Counted from the first letter of the stretch, positions 45,901-60,900 are shown. The stretch: 64,000 bases of DNA from Endomychus coccineus (GCA_958510875.1 OY294070.1:16049631-16113630), one strand, 5' to 3'. Numbers and translations are program-made. Notes: a model not told the origin generated them from the letters alone.

Positions 45901-48900
45901 AAAATATGTTCTTTATTACGAGTTGAAATTTTACTTCATTTATGAATAATTTTACTGAAATTAAATTAATTATATATAAAAATATTTAGTTAAATTTATG
46001 TTTGTAGGGAAATAATTTTATTTAATTTTTGTTTTGATCTCTGCAAGGAATTTTCAAAGGTATTTTAATTTTATGAAAAATTAATTTTTATATTGAAAAC
46101 ATTTTTTTTGATGAAAGTAGGAATAAAAAAAACGTTAAATTAGGAAAGCTTTCGAATATTAATAAAAATATTTATTGAGTCATGAATTGTTCTTTATCAC
46201 GAGTTAAAATGTTACTTTATTTATGAATAATTTTATTCAAATTAAATTAATTATATATTAAAATTTTTAGTTGAATTTATAAGTTTGTAGGGAAATAATG
46301 TTATTTAATTTTTGTTTTGATCTCTGTAAGGAATTTTCAAAGATATTCTAATTTTATGTTGGAAACATTTTTTTTGATGAAAGGAATAAAAAAAACGTTA
46401 ATTATGAAAGCTTTCGAATATTAATAAAAATATTTATTGAGTCATGAATTGTTCTTTATCACGAGTTAAACTGTTACTTTATTTATGAATAATTTTATTC
46501 AAATTAAATTAATTATATATTAAAATTTTTAGTTAAATTTATAAGTTTGTAGGGAAATAATTTTATTTAATTTTTGTTTTGATCTCTGTAAGGAATTTTC
46601 AAAGGTATTTTAATTTTATGAAAAATTAATTTTTATATTGAAAATATTTTTTTTGATGAAAGTAGGAATAAAAAAAACGTTAAATTAGGAAAGCTTTCGA
46701 ATATTAATGAAAATATTTTATTTAGTCATGAATTGTTCTTCATTACGAGTTAAAATGTTACTTTATTTATTAATAATTTTACTAAAATTAAATTATTTAT
46801 ATATCAAAATATTTAGTTGATTTTATAAGTTTGTAGGGAAATAATGTTATTTAATTTTTGTTTTGATCTCTGTAAGGAATTTTCAAAGATATTCTAATTT
46901 TATGTTGGAAACATTTTTTTTGATGAAAGGAATAAAAAAAAACGTTAATTATGAAAGCTTTCGAATATTAATAAAAATATTTATTGAGTCATGAATTGTT
47001 CTTTATCACGAGTTAAAATGTTACTTTATTTATGAATAATTTTATTCAAATTAAATTAATTATATATTAAAATTTTTAGTTAAATTTATAAGTTTGTAGG
47101 GAAATAATTTTATTTAATTTTTGTTTTGATCTCTGTAAGGAATTTTCAAAGGTATTTTAATTTTATGAAAAATTAATTTTTATATTGAAAATATTTTTTT
47201 TGATGAAAGTAGGAATAAAAAAAACGTTAAATTAGGAAAGCTTTCGAATATTAATGAAAATATTTTATTTAGTCATAAATTGTTCTTCATTACGAGTTAA
47301 AATGTTACTTTATTTATTAATAATTTTACTAAAATTAAATTATTTATATATCAAAATATTTAGTTGATTTTATAAGTTTGTAGGGAAATAATGTTATTTA
47401 ATTTTTGTTTTGATCTCTGTAAGGAATTTTCAAAGATATTCTAATTTTATGTTGGAAACATTTTTTTTGATGAAAGGAATAAAAAAAAACGTTAATTATG
47501 AAAGCTTTCGAATATTAATAAAAATATTTATTGAGTCATGAATTGTTCTTTATCACGAGTTAAAATGTTACTTTATTTATGAATAATTTTATTCAAATTA
47601 AATTAATTATATATTAAAATTTTTAGTTAAATTTATAAGTTTGTAGGGAAATAATTTTATTTAATTTTTGTTTTGATCTCTGTAAGGAATTTTCAAAGGT
47701 ATTTTAATTTTATGAAAAATTAATTTTTATATTGAAAATATTTTTTTTGATGAAAGTAGGAATAAAAAAAACGTTAAATTAAGAAAGCTTTCGAATATTA
47801 ATGAAAATATTTTATTTAGTCATAAATTGTTCTTCATTACGAGTTAAAATGTTACTTTATTTCGAATATTAATGAAAATATTTTATTTAGTCATAAATTG
47901 TTCTTCATTACGAGTTAAAATGTTACTTTATTTATTAATAATTTTACTAAAATTAAATTATTTATATATCAAAATATTTAGTTGATTTTATAAGTTTGTA
48001 GGGAAATAATGTTATTTAATTTTTGTTTTGATCTCTGTAAGGAATTTTCAAAGATATTCTAATTTTATGTTGGAAACATTTTTTTTGATGAAAGGAATAA
48101 AAAAAAACGTTAATTATGAAAGCTTTCGAATATTAATAAAAATATTTATTGAGTCATGAATTGTTCTTTATCACGAGTTAAAATGTTACTTTATTTATGA
48201 ATAATTTTATTCAAATTAAATTAATTATATATTAAAATTTTTAGTTAAATTTATAAGTTTGTAGGGAAATAATTTTATTTAATTTTTGTTTTGATCTCTG
48301 TAAGGAATTTTCAAAGGTATTTTAATTTTATGAAAAATTAATTTTTATATTGAAAATATTTTTTTTGATGAAAGTAGGAATAAAAAAAACGTTAAATTAG
48401 GAAAGCTTTCGAATATTAATGAAAATATTTTATTTAGTCATAAATTGTTCTTCATTACGAGTTAAAATGTTACTTTATTTATTAATAATTTTACTAAAAT
48501 TAAATTATTTATATATCAAAATATTTAGTTGATTTTATAAGTTTGTAGGGAAATAATGTTATTTAATTTTTGTTTTGATCTCTGTAAGGAATTTTCAAAG
48601 ATATTCTAATTTTATGTTGGAAACATTTTTTTTGATGAAAGGAATAAAAAAAAACGTTAATTATGAAAGCTTTCGAATATTAATAAAAATATTTATTGAG
48701 TCATGAATTGTTCTTTATCACGAGTTAAAATGTTACTTTATTTATGAATAATTTTATTCAAATTAAATTAATTATATATTAAAATTTTTAGTTAAATTTA
48801 TAAGTTTGTAGGGAAATAATTTTATTTAATTTTTGTTTTGATCTCTGTAAGGAATTTTCAAAGGTATTTTAATTTTATGAAAAATTAATTTTTATATTGA

Positions 48901-51900
48901 AAATATTTTTTTTGATGAAAGTAGGAATAAAAAAAACGTTAAATTAGGAAAGCTTTCGAATATTAATGAAAATATTTTATTTAGTCATAAATTGTTCTTC
49001 ATTACGAGTTAAAATGTTACTTTATTTATTAATAATTTTACTAAAATTAAATTATTTATATATCAAAATATTTAGTTGATTTTATAAGTTTGTAGGGAAA
49101 TAATGTTATTTAATTTTTGTTTTGATCTCTGTAAGGAATTTTCAAAGATATTCTAATTTTATGTTGGAAACATTTTTTTTGATGAAAGGAATAAAAAAAA
49201 ACGTTAATTATGAAAGCTTTCGAATATTAATAAAAATATTTATTGAGTCATGAATTGTTCTTTATCACGAGTTAAAATGTTACTTTATTTATGAATAATT
49301 TTATTCAAATTAAATTAATTATATATTAAAATTTTTAGTTAAATTTATAAGTTTGTAGGGAAATAATTTTATTTAATTTTTGTTTTGATCTCTGTAAGGA
49401 ATTTTCAAAGGTATTTTAATTTTATGAAAAATTAATTTTTATATTGAAAATATTTTTTTTGATGAAAGTAGGAATAAAAAAAACGTTAAATTAGGAAAGC
49501 TTTCGAATATTAATGAAAATATTTTATTTAGTCATAAATTGTTCTTCATTACGAGTTAAAATGTTACTTTATTTATTAATAATTTTACTAAAATTAAATT
49601 ATTTATATATCAAAATATTTAGTTGATTTTATAAGTTTGTAGGGAAATAATGTTATTTAATTTTTGTTTTGATCTCTGTAAGGAATTTTCAAAGATATTC
49701 TAATTTTATGTTGGAAACATTTTTTTTGATGAAAGGAATAAAAAAAAACGTTAATTATGAAAGCTTTCGAATATTAATAAAAATATTTATTGAGTCATGA
49801 ATTGTTCTTTATCACGAGTTAAAATGTTACTTTATTTATGAATAATTTTATTCAAATTAAATTAATTATATATTAAAATTTTTAGTTAAATTTATAAGTT
49901 TGTAGGGAAATAATTTTATTTAATTTTTGTTTTGATCTCTGTAAGGAATTTTCAACGGTATTTTAATTTTATGAAAAATTAATATTTGTGTTAAAAAATT
50001 TTTTTTTGATGAAAGTAGGTATAAAAAAATCTTTAATTAGGTAAGCTTTCGAATATTAATAAAAATATTTATTTAGTCATGAATAAAAATTACGTTTTTA
50101 ATATTAAATATAGATTATTCACAAATATTATTTAAATTGTTTAATTGAATAGTTTATTAACTTTAAATGCATATTTTTATTTATAGTTTAGTTTACTCTA
50201 ATGATGGCTACTTGGTAGCCGAAAGGTCCTCAGTTCTTTAACAGTATTTTCAGTGGTTAAGAGTGATTGTTATTTATATTACCTAAGGATTATATTTGGA
50301 GATTTGGAGTATAGCCACAGAAAACATATACAAAATATAAGAAAAAATTCCCAAAATGCCCCTAGATTGCTTATCACTACAACTGATATCTTTTTTTTTG
50401 TTGCGTATATGAAGAAAATCTCTTATGGGGAGGTTATGAGCCTCAAGATCTCATGGTCTACCGTGAGTCACCTTTATAGGCATACTCACCCCCTTTGTAG
50501 GCTTGTCTGGCTATTACCTCCGGTGACACTTAGGCCTTTCTTTTGTTTCTTTACGGTATCAACTCGAGTATTTTTGTACCTTGTACGAGTTTGTACAAGT
50601 CCTTTACTAGGTGGGAACTGTATAATTCTGGTTCGCCGTTAGACTTTCCAAAAATTGTCTTTTTCGGTGCAGTGCCTTGCATTTACACAGTATGTGTGTC
50701 ACTGTTTCTGTATCTTTAGGTGCCCTTTTACTGGCGCATGGCCAGTCATGATACTACTTTTATTTTTTCCCTATTCAGTACTAATAGGTCGGTCGTTCTT
50801 TTGTTACACGGGGCTTTGATGTATTTCTTCCCATGTTCGTTTCCCGGGATTGTTTCTGAGTAATCTTTATGGTTTTCCATGATCCAGTCTTCTACAGACC
50901 TTCGTGCTGAACGTTTTGGTACCCCCGTGGATGGTTCTGGATCTGGGGCGTTCTCCGACCCTCTTCCTGTAAGTTCGTCGGCTTTTTGCCTGTCGTTCCC
51001 TGATGTCCCGGCACCCAGATCAGCTTGACGCAGTTTCGGTCTGCCAGTATTTCAAGTTCTTCTTTGTATGTCCATACCAGACGGGATGTCATTTTCTGAC
51101 TTCTCATTGCCTTAAGTGCAGCCTGACTGTCAATATGTGGATCTGCTCATCTTCGATGGTTCTCCAATTGTTTTGCTTAACGCATTGGAGGATTGCATAT
51201 ACCTCTGCTTGGAAGACAGAGATGTGTTTACACAATGAATAGCTGAAGCCAGTCTTTGACTTTCTTAAGTATACTCCTGCACCAGTATCTTTTTCAGTCT
51301 TAGACCCGTCTGTATACCAGATCTTCCCCTGTACAATGTCGCCCAGGTTTGTATGTTATCATTCAGTCCTTTCTGGTATTGATACCCTGAATGTGTTGTT
51401 AAAGGAGTATCGCTTTGGATTATGATCTGCTCCCATGCCAAAAACGTCCCTGGTTACGATGCTCACGTGTCCTGGCCCAATATGAACATTCTCCAGTGTA
51501 TTTTGTATTCACCAAGCCTGGCCCCTCCTTGGATTACCAATTGGAGGTGAGGTAATCTCAGTAGTGTCTCCATTGCTGCAGTGGGCGTTGATTTCATGGC
51601 CCCTGCGATCCCAAGACAAGCAAGTCTCTGGATCTTGATTAGTCTCGTCGTGGTCCCTCTTTGTTGTGTTTTAGACCAACATACCAAATATGCATATGTT
51701 ATTGCGGGTTTAACCGCTATGTTGTACAACCAATAGAGCGTGTTCGGTCGTAGCCCCCTTTTTTTCCCGAAGAAGCGTCTGACCACAAATAATGAGGTCT
51801 CCTCTGTTTTAATTACTTTTCCCAGAGATTGGTTCCAAGTCAGTTTCAAGTCTAGTGTCACCCCGAGATTTTTGACTTCCCCTTTTATCTGTACAGTTTC

Positions 51901-54900
51901 TCTTCGAATCTTCAGAGATCCCAAGCCCTCTAATTTACGTTTACCAGTGAGTGCTACTATGGTGGTTTTGTGATATTCAGTCCCTCTGAATCCCTCCCTG
52001 TTATTACCAGGTTCAGAGCCTCTTGCATTTGATCTCTGATATCTTGCTTGCTGTTTTACGTAAACTGGAATTAGGGTCAATGAAAATATAAATAAATCAA
52101 ATGATTTAAAGATAAAATATGTGCCTCTACTTTTTATATAAATTTTAAAAATATTGTTACTCTAAATCTACAAAAAACGGAATTTTTTTTTAACAAACTG
52201 GTCTTATTCACATCTCCAATAACGAATATTTAGTCCAAAACGCGATCTAATTCTGGTATAGAGTAATTTTCCTAATAATATTGTTTACTTATGAGAGAAC
52301 ACCTCCTTTTCGGGCCACTTCCTAAGCTTGCCAAGTTTTTCCATGCAACTAACTAACCATCGCAGCTCCTAACACATTCCACGAGAATTCTTGGCTAATG
52401 GTATCTTACAGATACATAGTCGCCTAATAACTTACAATTACATAGTTGCCTAATAATAAATTTAGATCTGTACTACCCTTTTGGATTCGATAGGAAGGGC
52501 GGGGGGGGGGGGGGGCATTACTTTTAGTTTGCATGGTGCTTGCTCCTAAAAAACTACCGGGATATCAAAAATTATCTTGGTCAGAGGTGGTTGTGGAATC
52601 TAAAACGTGTGTCTTACTTTACGTTATCAAAACTTGTGTCAAATTAATTAATTTGAAGTTTCTAAAAGTGAGAAATTTCGCAATTTTATACAAATGTTAT
52701 AACACTCAGAAGTCTCTAGCGCTTTAGACTCCGGAATTTTTACGTGGCCTATCGAAATTAGAAGGTTCGAATTGTATAAAAACACAATTGCATGAACGCC
52801 AGACGTCCTATGTAATTAGCTACGAACGTAATCATTTTGACATATGCCTCGAGGAGTTCGCTACGCGTTAGTTAGAGTTTATACTTTTTACCTCGATCTT
52901 GTTAATTCGGGGCCGTTTAGACGCGCGTAGCTGAGACCTGAGAGTACCTGTTTCTATTTTAATTAAATGTTCCTGTTTAATCGACATTTTGGGGCCCGAG
53001 ACTATGCTATTTAGTTGGCCCCGTTCATAAACTAACGACATGGAGCGAAAACCGCATGCGAAAAGTCCTCGTAAAGACGTTCTATGTTCCGAAGATTTGC
53101 ACTTTTCTAACTCGCGAGCTACGCGCTCCTCACGTGAACGTCATTCGATTTATCGAAAATTAACCAATTTAAAACAGTTTTCGACCCCGTTTGTGGCTAT
53201 CGCGATCTTGTAAAAGGTTCAAAGTTAACATTTCGTTTTACATTCCACAACCACCCTTGACCAAGATAATTTTTAATTTGTAGTTCATTATTGTTTCACA
53301 ACTGAAATAAATAGGTATGAAATTTGTAGGTTATTGATGATGACATAATTATTTCAAACGTAAAGTAAGACACACGTTTCTGATTCCACAACCACCCTTG
53401 ACCAAGATAATTTTTGATATCCCTGTATATTATAAATGGTAGTGATATACTTTTAAAATTTTTTATTTTGGCGACCAGTCGAAGGGGAATTAGAAATTTG
53501 TCTTGAATTTTCTTGGACAGCTGGAAACTTTTGTGATAAAATTATATTCAAGAGTGATTGAATCTAGATATTATTGGTTTGGTTTAATGGAAGTAAATAT
53601 ACAAATTCTAATAAAGGGCAGGTCTTGTAAAAGGCTTCGAAAATATGCTTTGTAAATATGCGATACAATGTCAACGATTTGATATTTTAATGGAAAATGT
53701 TTAATTTTTAAGGATCTCAGCCTTAACATACAAGCCTTGAAGAATATTTCATCTCAGGTAAATAAGTAATCTACGATTGTGTGTGTTTCAAATGTCATTG
53801 TCTAGATTCGAGATGAATCATATTTGTATGTGACAACTCATTCAGGATGGTTATGTCTGTAGTCTTGGACAAAAAATTCGACACCTTGGTCTAGGCAGGA
53901 CCATCTGTCAGCAGCAATATTTAATAAATAAAACTTAGTGATATTATTCCATTGTTATGATAATTTTGTCCAATATTACTGGGCTATTATTATTATTGAA
54001 CCGTTGATTTAGATTTTTTTTTAAAACATACAGTGGAAAAGAATCAAAAGTAAGATATTTTTACAAGGAGATTATTTGGAGGGAACAAATTATTACTTAT
54101 TCTTACAAATGGTTCTCTACTATGATCATTTGTTCATGGAATGGAGGCGAAAAGGAGACGCAACCTCTAGAATGAGATGACCCAACTCAAAAATAGGCAC
54201 CTTCGAGCGAGGTAATACTTAAAAATGGCGAAAATAACCTTTTTCGTCTTTCAAAGTGTATCGCTTTCATCGCAATAATAACCTTTTTTACCTTTAAAAC
54301 TGGACTTGGGGGCCCCAAGCAATTGCACCGGACGGATCGCCGGTAATCACGGGTCTGTCAGTCTTTAAAGACGACGATCTTTTGGAATTGCGAGGCTATT
54401 CTTCGAAATATTTGGGAGAAAAAACGTGGAAAACTGACGTTTGTTGCTTGACATTGCAGCCGTGCGAGCTGCTTGTCTTTGGTATCACCCTCCGTACAGT
54501 CCAGATACGACCCCCAGTGAGTATTACCTGTTTGGAAATTTGGAAGAGGAGGCATTTCAGTGATGACGAAGAAGTGAAGTATGCAGTTTGGGCACATTTT
54601 GAAGATTCAAGGGTATTGGAAAATAAATTGCCACATGTGTGAATTGGGCCGGGCTGGAAGGCTCTTTGCTAGTGGTTTGCATGCACAGTCTAGAGCTTGT
54701 ATTGTCAGCAGAGCTCTAGACGTGGCCTTGCTTCAAGAATTCTCTACCAGAGATCTGGCAGTGGTCAGAGTTGGTTATGAGGATTTAAGCAAAGGATAAA
54801 ACGGAAAGCTCATAATGGCTCATACTGTGTTGTCTGGGGAAGGGCCTGGAACTTCTCGAATTTATAGTAGAAGAGATCCTAGAATTTCTGAATTGCGGTT

Positions 54901-57900
54901 TTGAACCGACATTTGTCACTGTCAATAGGCAAAAGGTAGATCTTATTCTCTGTAATCGCAACACGAGAGCTACGCTACAGGGATGAAGAGTTTCTGAGGA
55001 GCCCGCACTCATCAGAGTCGTGTTAGCAGATGTTGGAGTGACAGCCCACTGGAAAAGGAACCCTTGGAATACAAACTGGAAAGAGTACCTGCGAGACCTC
55101 CAAGCCGAGCTCGAGGGGTTTAAGGACAATTACGGCACGACTGATAACCTGAAGGTTTCAGGGAGCACCATTAGAAATGCTATAGTCGTAGCCTGTGAGC
55201 GAAATTGTCCCCTTTAACGAGTTGCCACTAGAGCGAAAGGACCTAAGTGAAGCACGGCCTTGAAATGCCAGAGGGAAACGAGGAGGCCCTTTAATAGAGC
55301 TAGGAACGTCGGGACCAGAGGGAGACTTGGGATCGGTACACAATCACTCACAGCAGTATATGGACCTCTTAAAAAAGTCCCAATGAATTTCTTGGAAGAA
55401 TCTCTGCTTTGGAACTGCGACCATCCCAGACACGGAGGAACTAGCCAAGACACTGGCAGACAACTGGGGAGGTTGTACAAAAACTATTGTTACCAAAGTT
55501 GAAAATTCTTTGTTTGATTACCTTGGTTCCCAAACAATTTGAATCATTCTCTGTCACTTGACTATAGACGTAGCTTCGTGAACTAAGTTATCAAAACCTA
55601 ATCGCTTATTATCGTCAGGTCTAGATTATTAATGACCTTTCTTTGTGGAACTTTTAGGGCGACGCTAAAGCGTCGACAGCATTGTTTACCAACCAAACAA
55701 AAGCCATAGTATGGGGTATGCAGACCAGAGCGGTTCAGAGTATGTTGGATTTCGATTTCGTATGTAGTCGTGGAGAACCTAGCGTTGTTGCTGTTATTTA
55801 TCCATTCACCGGTGACCACAAACAGAAATATTATTGGGGACACAAGGAAATATTGATACCTGGTGAGCAAATATACAGTTAACCGGATGATCGAGTTTTC
55901 GAGAGAAACCCTTTTAAAAACATTCGATTATATTATAGTTTACAAGAAAATGGGAGACGCGATGAACAAACATCCCGACGCCGACGTTATGGTAAACTTC
56001 GCTTCCCTCAGATCGGCCTACGCAAGCACAGTCGAAACTATGGACTTTCCACAGATCCGCACCATAGCCATCATAGCCGAAGGCATTCCCGAAAATCAAA
56101 CCAGAAAACTCATCAAGTTGGCTAACGAAAAACACGTCTCCATCATAGGTAAGTTCGGCGAAGCCACGATGGGCTTTAAGGAAAATCGCTATGTATCGTT
56201 TCTCTATCAGGTCCGGCAACTGTGGGCGGCGTCAAACCAGGATGTTTCAAAATCGGCAACACCGGTGGCATGATGGATAACATATTACATTCCAAACTGT
56301 ACAGACCCGGTAGTGTTGCTTACGTTTCTCGGTCAGGCGGTATGAGTAACGAGTTGAACAACATCGTTTCCAAGTCTACGGATGGCGTTTACGAGGGTGT
56401 GGCTATTGGTGGTGACAGATATCCCGGCACTACTTTCATGGACCACATTATGAGGTATTTGAATCATGATTTTACTACTGAATTTACTCGCTTAAGCAAT
56501 TTCGTCGCTCGCAAAAATTGCCTCAATCTTCGAATTACCGATATTCTGGTATTCTTAAATCACGTTTGGTCCTTCGAGCTGAACACATTTTCGCTAATGA
56601 AATACAGGATGGTTACTTTTAGAACGTACACTATGGGAATTGTCTTAATGGTAAAATATACAGGGTCGTTAAATGTGGCAAAAGAAAATGCATTTTATTT
56701 TTCCCTTTCGTTTAACTTTTTTTTATTTTTAATGGAAAATTTGTAAAATTGAGCAGTTATACGTTTCTCGATATGAGGTTTTTAATGGAGATATTAAAAA
56801 TTTCCTACGCCAACTAGATTTCTTCTTCCAATATCTCTTACATATAATTTTCTTACTCTTATTGTGATTTCATGATATAGTCCAGGCAACGAACCGGAAA
56901 AAAAATTAAAAAAAACATAGTAAGCTACAATTTCAATTTTTTTTGCATTTTGTTCCTAATACCCCATAGATCATTAATGACTATCAAGACCGCGGGGGTC
57001 GACCTTTCTACCCCCCAAAACGGGGTAGCAACCCCTCAGAGAGGCATTCTTATAGAAAAAATCCAAAAGTTTAGAAAATTAATGAATTAAGAGCCGGAAA
57101 TGACCCCTAGTATGTTTTATGATGATCATAATAAAATTTAGAAAATGAATTTGATAATGAATCTGATGACGATTAAAATAATTATGAACTGAAAATTTTA
57201 TATTTTCAAAATTATGTAAATGAATGAAAACATGTATGATGATAATAATCATAATAATAATAATAATAATAAAAATACATATATAATGATGCAAACAAAT
57301 ATGTAGAATAATGAAGTTTAGAAAAGTAGATCTTTAATAAAAAATAGAAAATGTAATAATACATACCTGAAAATTTTTCATTTTATTCCCCGAAACTGCA
57401 AAGGAAATTACAATTGTCAGGATTTTTCACTCTGGAGAAGGTTTCCGACAAAACCAACAGTGAAATCGTGATCAGCGACCTAAAAAACTTACTAGGGGTC
57501 ATCTGTTTTGTAACAAAATTGTTTTATTATTCCCAAACCCCAGGAAAATCCCAAATTTCTCATCTGGAGGGAGTTTTCCGAGAAAACTAACAACGGAATC
57601 GTGATAAGCGACACAAAAAACATACTAGGGGTCATTTTTGTAACAAAATTATGCTTTATTATTCATAACCGTCTCAGGAAAATATCAAATTTCCCGAATT
57701 TTCCATCTGGAGAGAATTTTTTGGGAAAAATAACAGTGGAATCGTGATCAGCGACCCAAAAACCTACTAGAGGTCATTTTTGCAACAAAATTATACTTAT
57801 CATTCATAACCGTCTCAGGAAAATCTCAAATTTACCGAATTTTCCATCTGGAGAGAGCTTTTTGGGACAAATAACAGCGGAATCGTGATCAGCGACCCAA

Positions 57901-60900
57901 AAACCTACTTGAGGTCATTTTTGCAACAACATTATGTTTTATTATTCACAACCCCCAGGAAAATCCCAAATTTTCCATCTGGAGGGAGTTTTCCGAGAAA
58001 ACTAACTGCGGAATCGTCATCAGCGACTCAAAAATATACTAGGGGTCATTTTCGGCTCTTATTTCATTAATTTTCTAAAATTTTGAATTTTTTAAATAAT
58101 GCCCCAGGCGTTGAAACCCCGTTTCGGAGGGGTTAGAAAGGTCGACCCCCGCGGTCTTGATATTCATGAATGATCTATGGGGTATTAGGAACAAAGTGCA
58201 AAAAAAATTTGAAATTCTAGCTTACTATATATTTTTTTTTATTATGACCTTTTTCCCGGCTTATTGCCTGGACTAATATGTTTGTACCGAAAATATTCCC
58301 CCTATCGGCGGTATAGATGAATGTTTTTGATAACAAATTTTCTGACTCGTTTTATTGGACTTTTTTCCAGGTATCAATCTGATAATAATGTGAAAATGAT
58401 CGTCCTACTAGGAGAAGTGGGAGGTATTGAGGAGTATGAAGTGTGTGAAGCACTGAAAGCTAAGAAAATTACTAAACCATTGGTAGCTTGGTGTATAGGT
58501 AAGTGTTTGATATTCTTTATTATATTGAAATTTCATCAAATTGTTACCAACATTCCGAAAAGAAGATACTTGGTAATTAACTTAGAATTTGAAAGAAATA
58601 TTAGTGTCCTTATTAGTAAAGTTAAACACTACAGTATTCAGTACCGTCTGAAGATGGCATAATACGCTGAAACTCGAGTAACGGAAGTTACAAATGAAAG
58701 TGATAACGCGACGTAGTAGTTTTTTAATTTTCATATCACATAGTAAATGGTGAAACGATGAATTTTTGATAAACTAGTGTGTTTCCTCCAAATATCTTTC
58801 TAATTTTATTTCATATTGTTGCAATTAAAATTCTTAAGATTAATTTTCCAGCTCAAATCAAATGTGATTATTTTCTTACAGGTACTTGTGCAGCCATGTT
58901 CACAGCCGAAGTACAATTCGGCCACGCTGGTTCTTGCGCAAATTCCAAACAAGAAACGGCCGTATCCAAGAACGAAGCCCTGAGAGTTTCCGGAGCGCAC
59001 GTACCTAATTCATTCGACGATTTAGGTAAGGCGGAACAACTATCTTTACATTTATTTTCGATGGTCCTTCGAGCCACAAATATATGTGAATACGTTCAAA
59101 ACGTAATTATCTATTATATTCTCTTATAGGTGATGTTATCCACAATGTGTATCTTACATTGGTCAAGAACGGTATCATTGTACCGGCAGCAGAAGTCCCA
59201 CCACCCACCGTACCAATGGATTTCAATTGGGCTCGAGAGCTGGGTCTAATCAGGAAACCGGCCAGCTTTATGACTTCCATCTGTGATGAAAGAGGACAAG
59301 AACTGATTTACGCAGGTTAGAATATATAGTTTGGAAATTGATTATTGTGGAATATTTCACAGTATTTGGATTTTAGTGGTTATTTTTTTATATTTCAAGG
59401 GGGCAAAAACATATTACTTGATAATCATCTGATAATATAACTAACATTAGACATTTTTATGAATATAGATTTACATTACATTCTTGCAAAATTATTTAAA
59501 TCATTGATTATTTTATCATTAAATTAAATACTGAATCAATAATAATTGACCAAAAATATGGTGCATTTATTTACAAAAATTATGCGGCATTTTTACTTGA
59601 AAAATCATGAATTAAATAGTTGATTATTCTATAGAGTAAATTAAAAATTAAATATTTGATCACTACGTGAAAAATTAAAAACTCGATTATTTTAGAAAAA
59701 AAAAAACTATTTTTTATGAAAAATTGAATCAATTAATAATGTACCAAAAATCAGAGCATAAAAAATAATTTAAATATATAGCTTATTTATTTAAAAATTA
59801 CAATACCTCATCATTTATTGAAAAAATAATGCCTCATCTTCTTGATTGAAAAATCATGAATTAAAGATTTCTAAAATTAAAAATCAAATAGTTCAATATA
59901 CTTCGAAAATTAAAAACTAAATAGTTGATTATTTTATTTAGAAATTAGAAATCAAATAGTTGATTGTAGTTGAACACTACGTGAAAAATTAAAAACTAAA
60001 TACTCGATTATTCTAGAAGAAAAAAAATATTTTTCGTGATAAATTAAATCAATTAATAATTTACCAAAAATCAGAGCATAATAAATGAACTAAATGTATA
60101 GCTTATTTATTTAAAAATTACAGTACCGCATCATTTCATGGAAAAACATAAACTAAATAGTTGATCATTTTATTTATTGACCTTGAAAAATCAAAATCTA
60201 AATAGTTGATTAATTTATATAGAGAATGAAACTGTATTTTTCATGACTAAAAATTAAACCAATCAATAATAGACCAAAAATATAATTTATTTATAAAAAA
60301 AATAATGCCTCATTTTTTTACTTGAAAAATCATGGACTAAATAGTTGATTATTTTATTAAGACAATTAAAAATCATATAGTTTATTATTATTCTTAGACA
60401 ATTAAAAACTAAATAGTTGATAATTTTATTCAGAAAATCAAAAATCAAATAGTTGATTATTATTCTTAGAAAATTAAAAACTAAATAGTTGATTATTTTA
60501 TTTAGAAAATTAAAAATCAAATAGTTTATTATACTACGAAAATTAAAAACTAAATAGTTGATCATTTTATTTAGAAAATTAAAAATCAAATAGTTGATTA
60601 TTATTCTTAGAAAATTAAAAACTAAATATTTGATTATTTTATTTAGAAAATTAAAAATCAAATAGGTTATTATTCTACGAAAATTGAAAAATAAATAGTT
60701 GATCATTTTATTTAGAAAATTAAAAATCAAATAGTTTATTATACTACGAAAATTAAAAATTAAATAGTTGATCATTTTATTTAGAAAATTGAAATTAAAT
60801 AGTATACTACGAAAATTAAAAACTAAACAGTTGATTATTTTATTTAGAAAATTAAAAATCAAATAGTTGATTATTATTCTTAAAAAATTAAAAACTAAAT

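Noticed and set aside
46100..50090. CRISPR-like regular repeats
   Set aside because: Repeats are contiguous, long (547 bp) and lack unique spacers; the host is an insect. This is a satellite.
50253..50642. 129-codon plus-strand frame
   Set aside because: Overlaps in antisense the degraded C-terminus of the minus-strand LINE and has no features of its own.
55863..55938. 76-bp stretch between ACLY exons 7 and 8 as coding
   Set aside because: Out of frame with the family. Clear donor and acceptor; removal restores [12 protein letters not shown].
56455..56746. Extension of ACLY exon 9 as continuous coding sequence
   Set aside because: The frame stays open past 56454, but the residues no longer match the family. 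The donor GTATTT and the acceptor at 58370 restore the conserved RYQ junction.
57240..57275. TAA microsatellite as an independent feature
   Set aside because: Part of the AT-rich core of the fold-back element; the copy at 1-1383 has the matching inverted tract.
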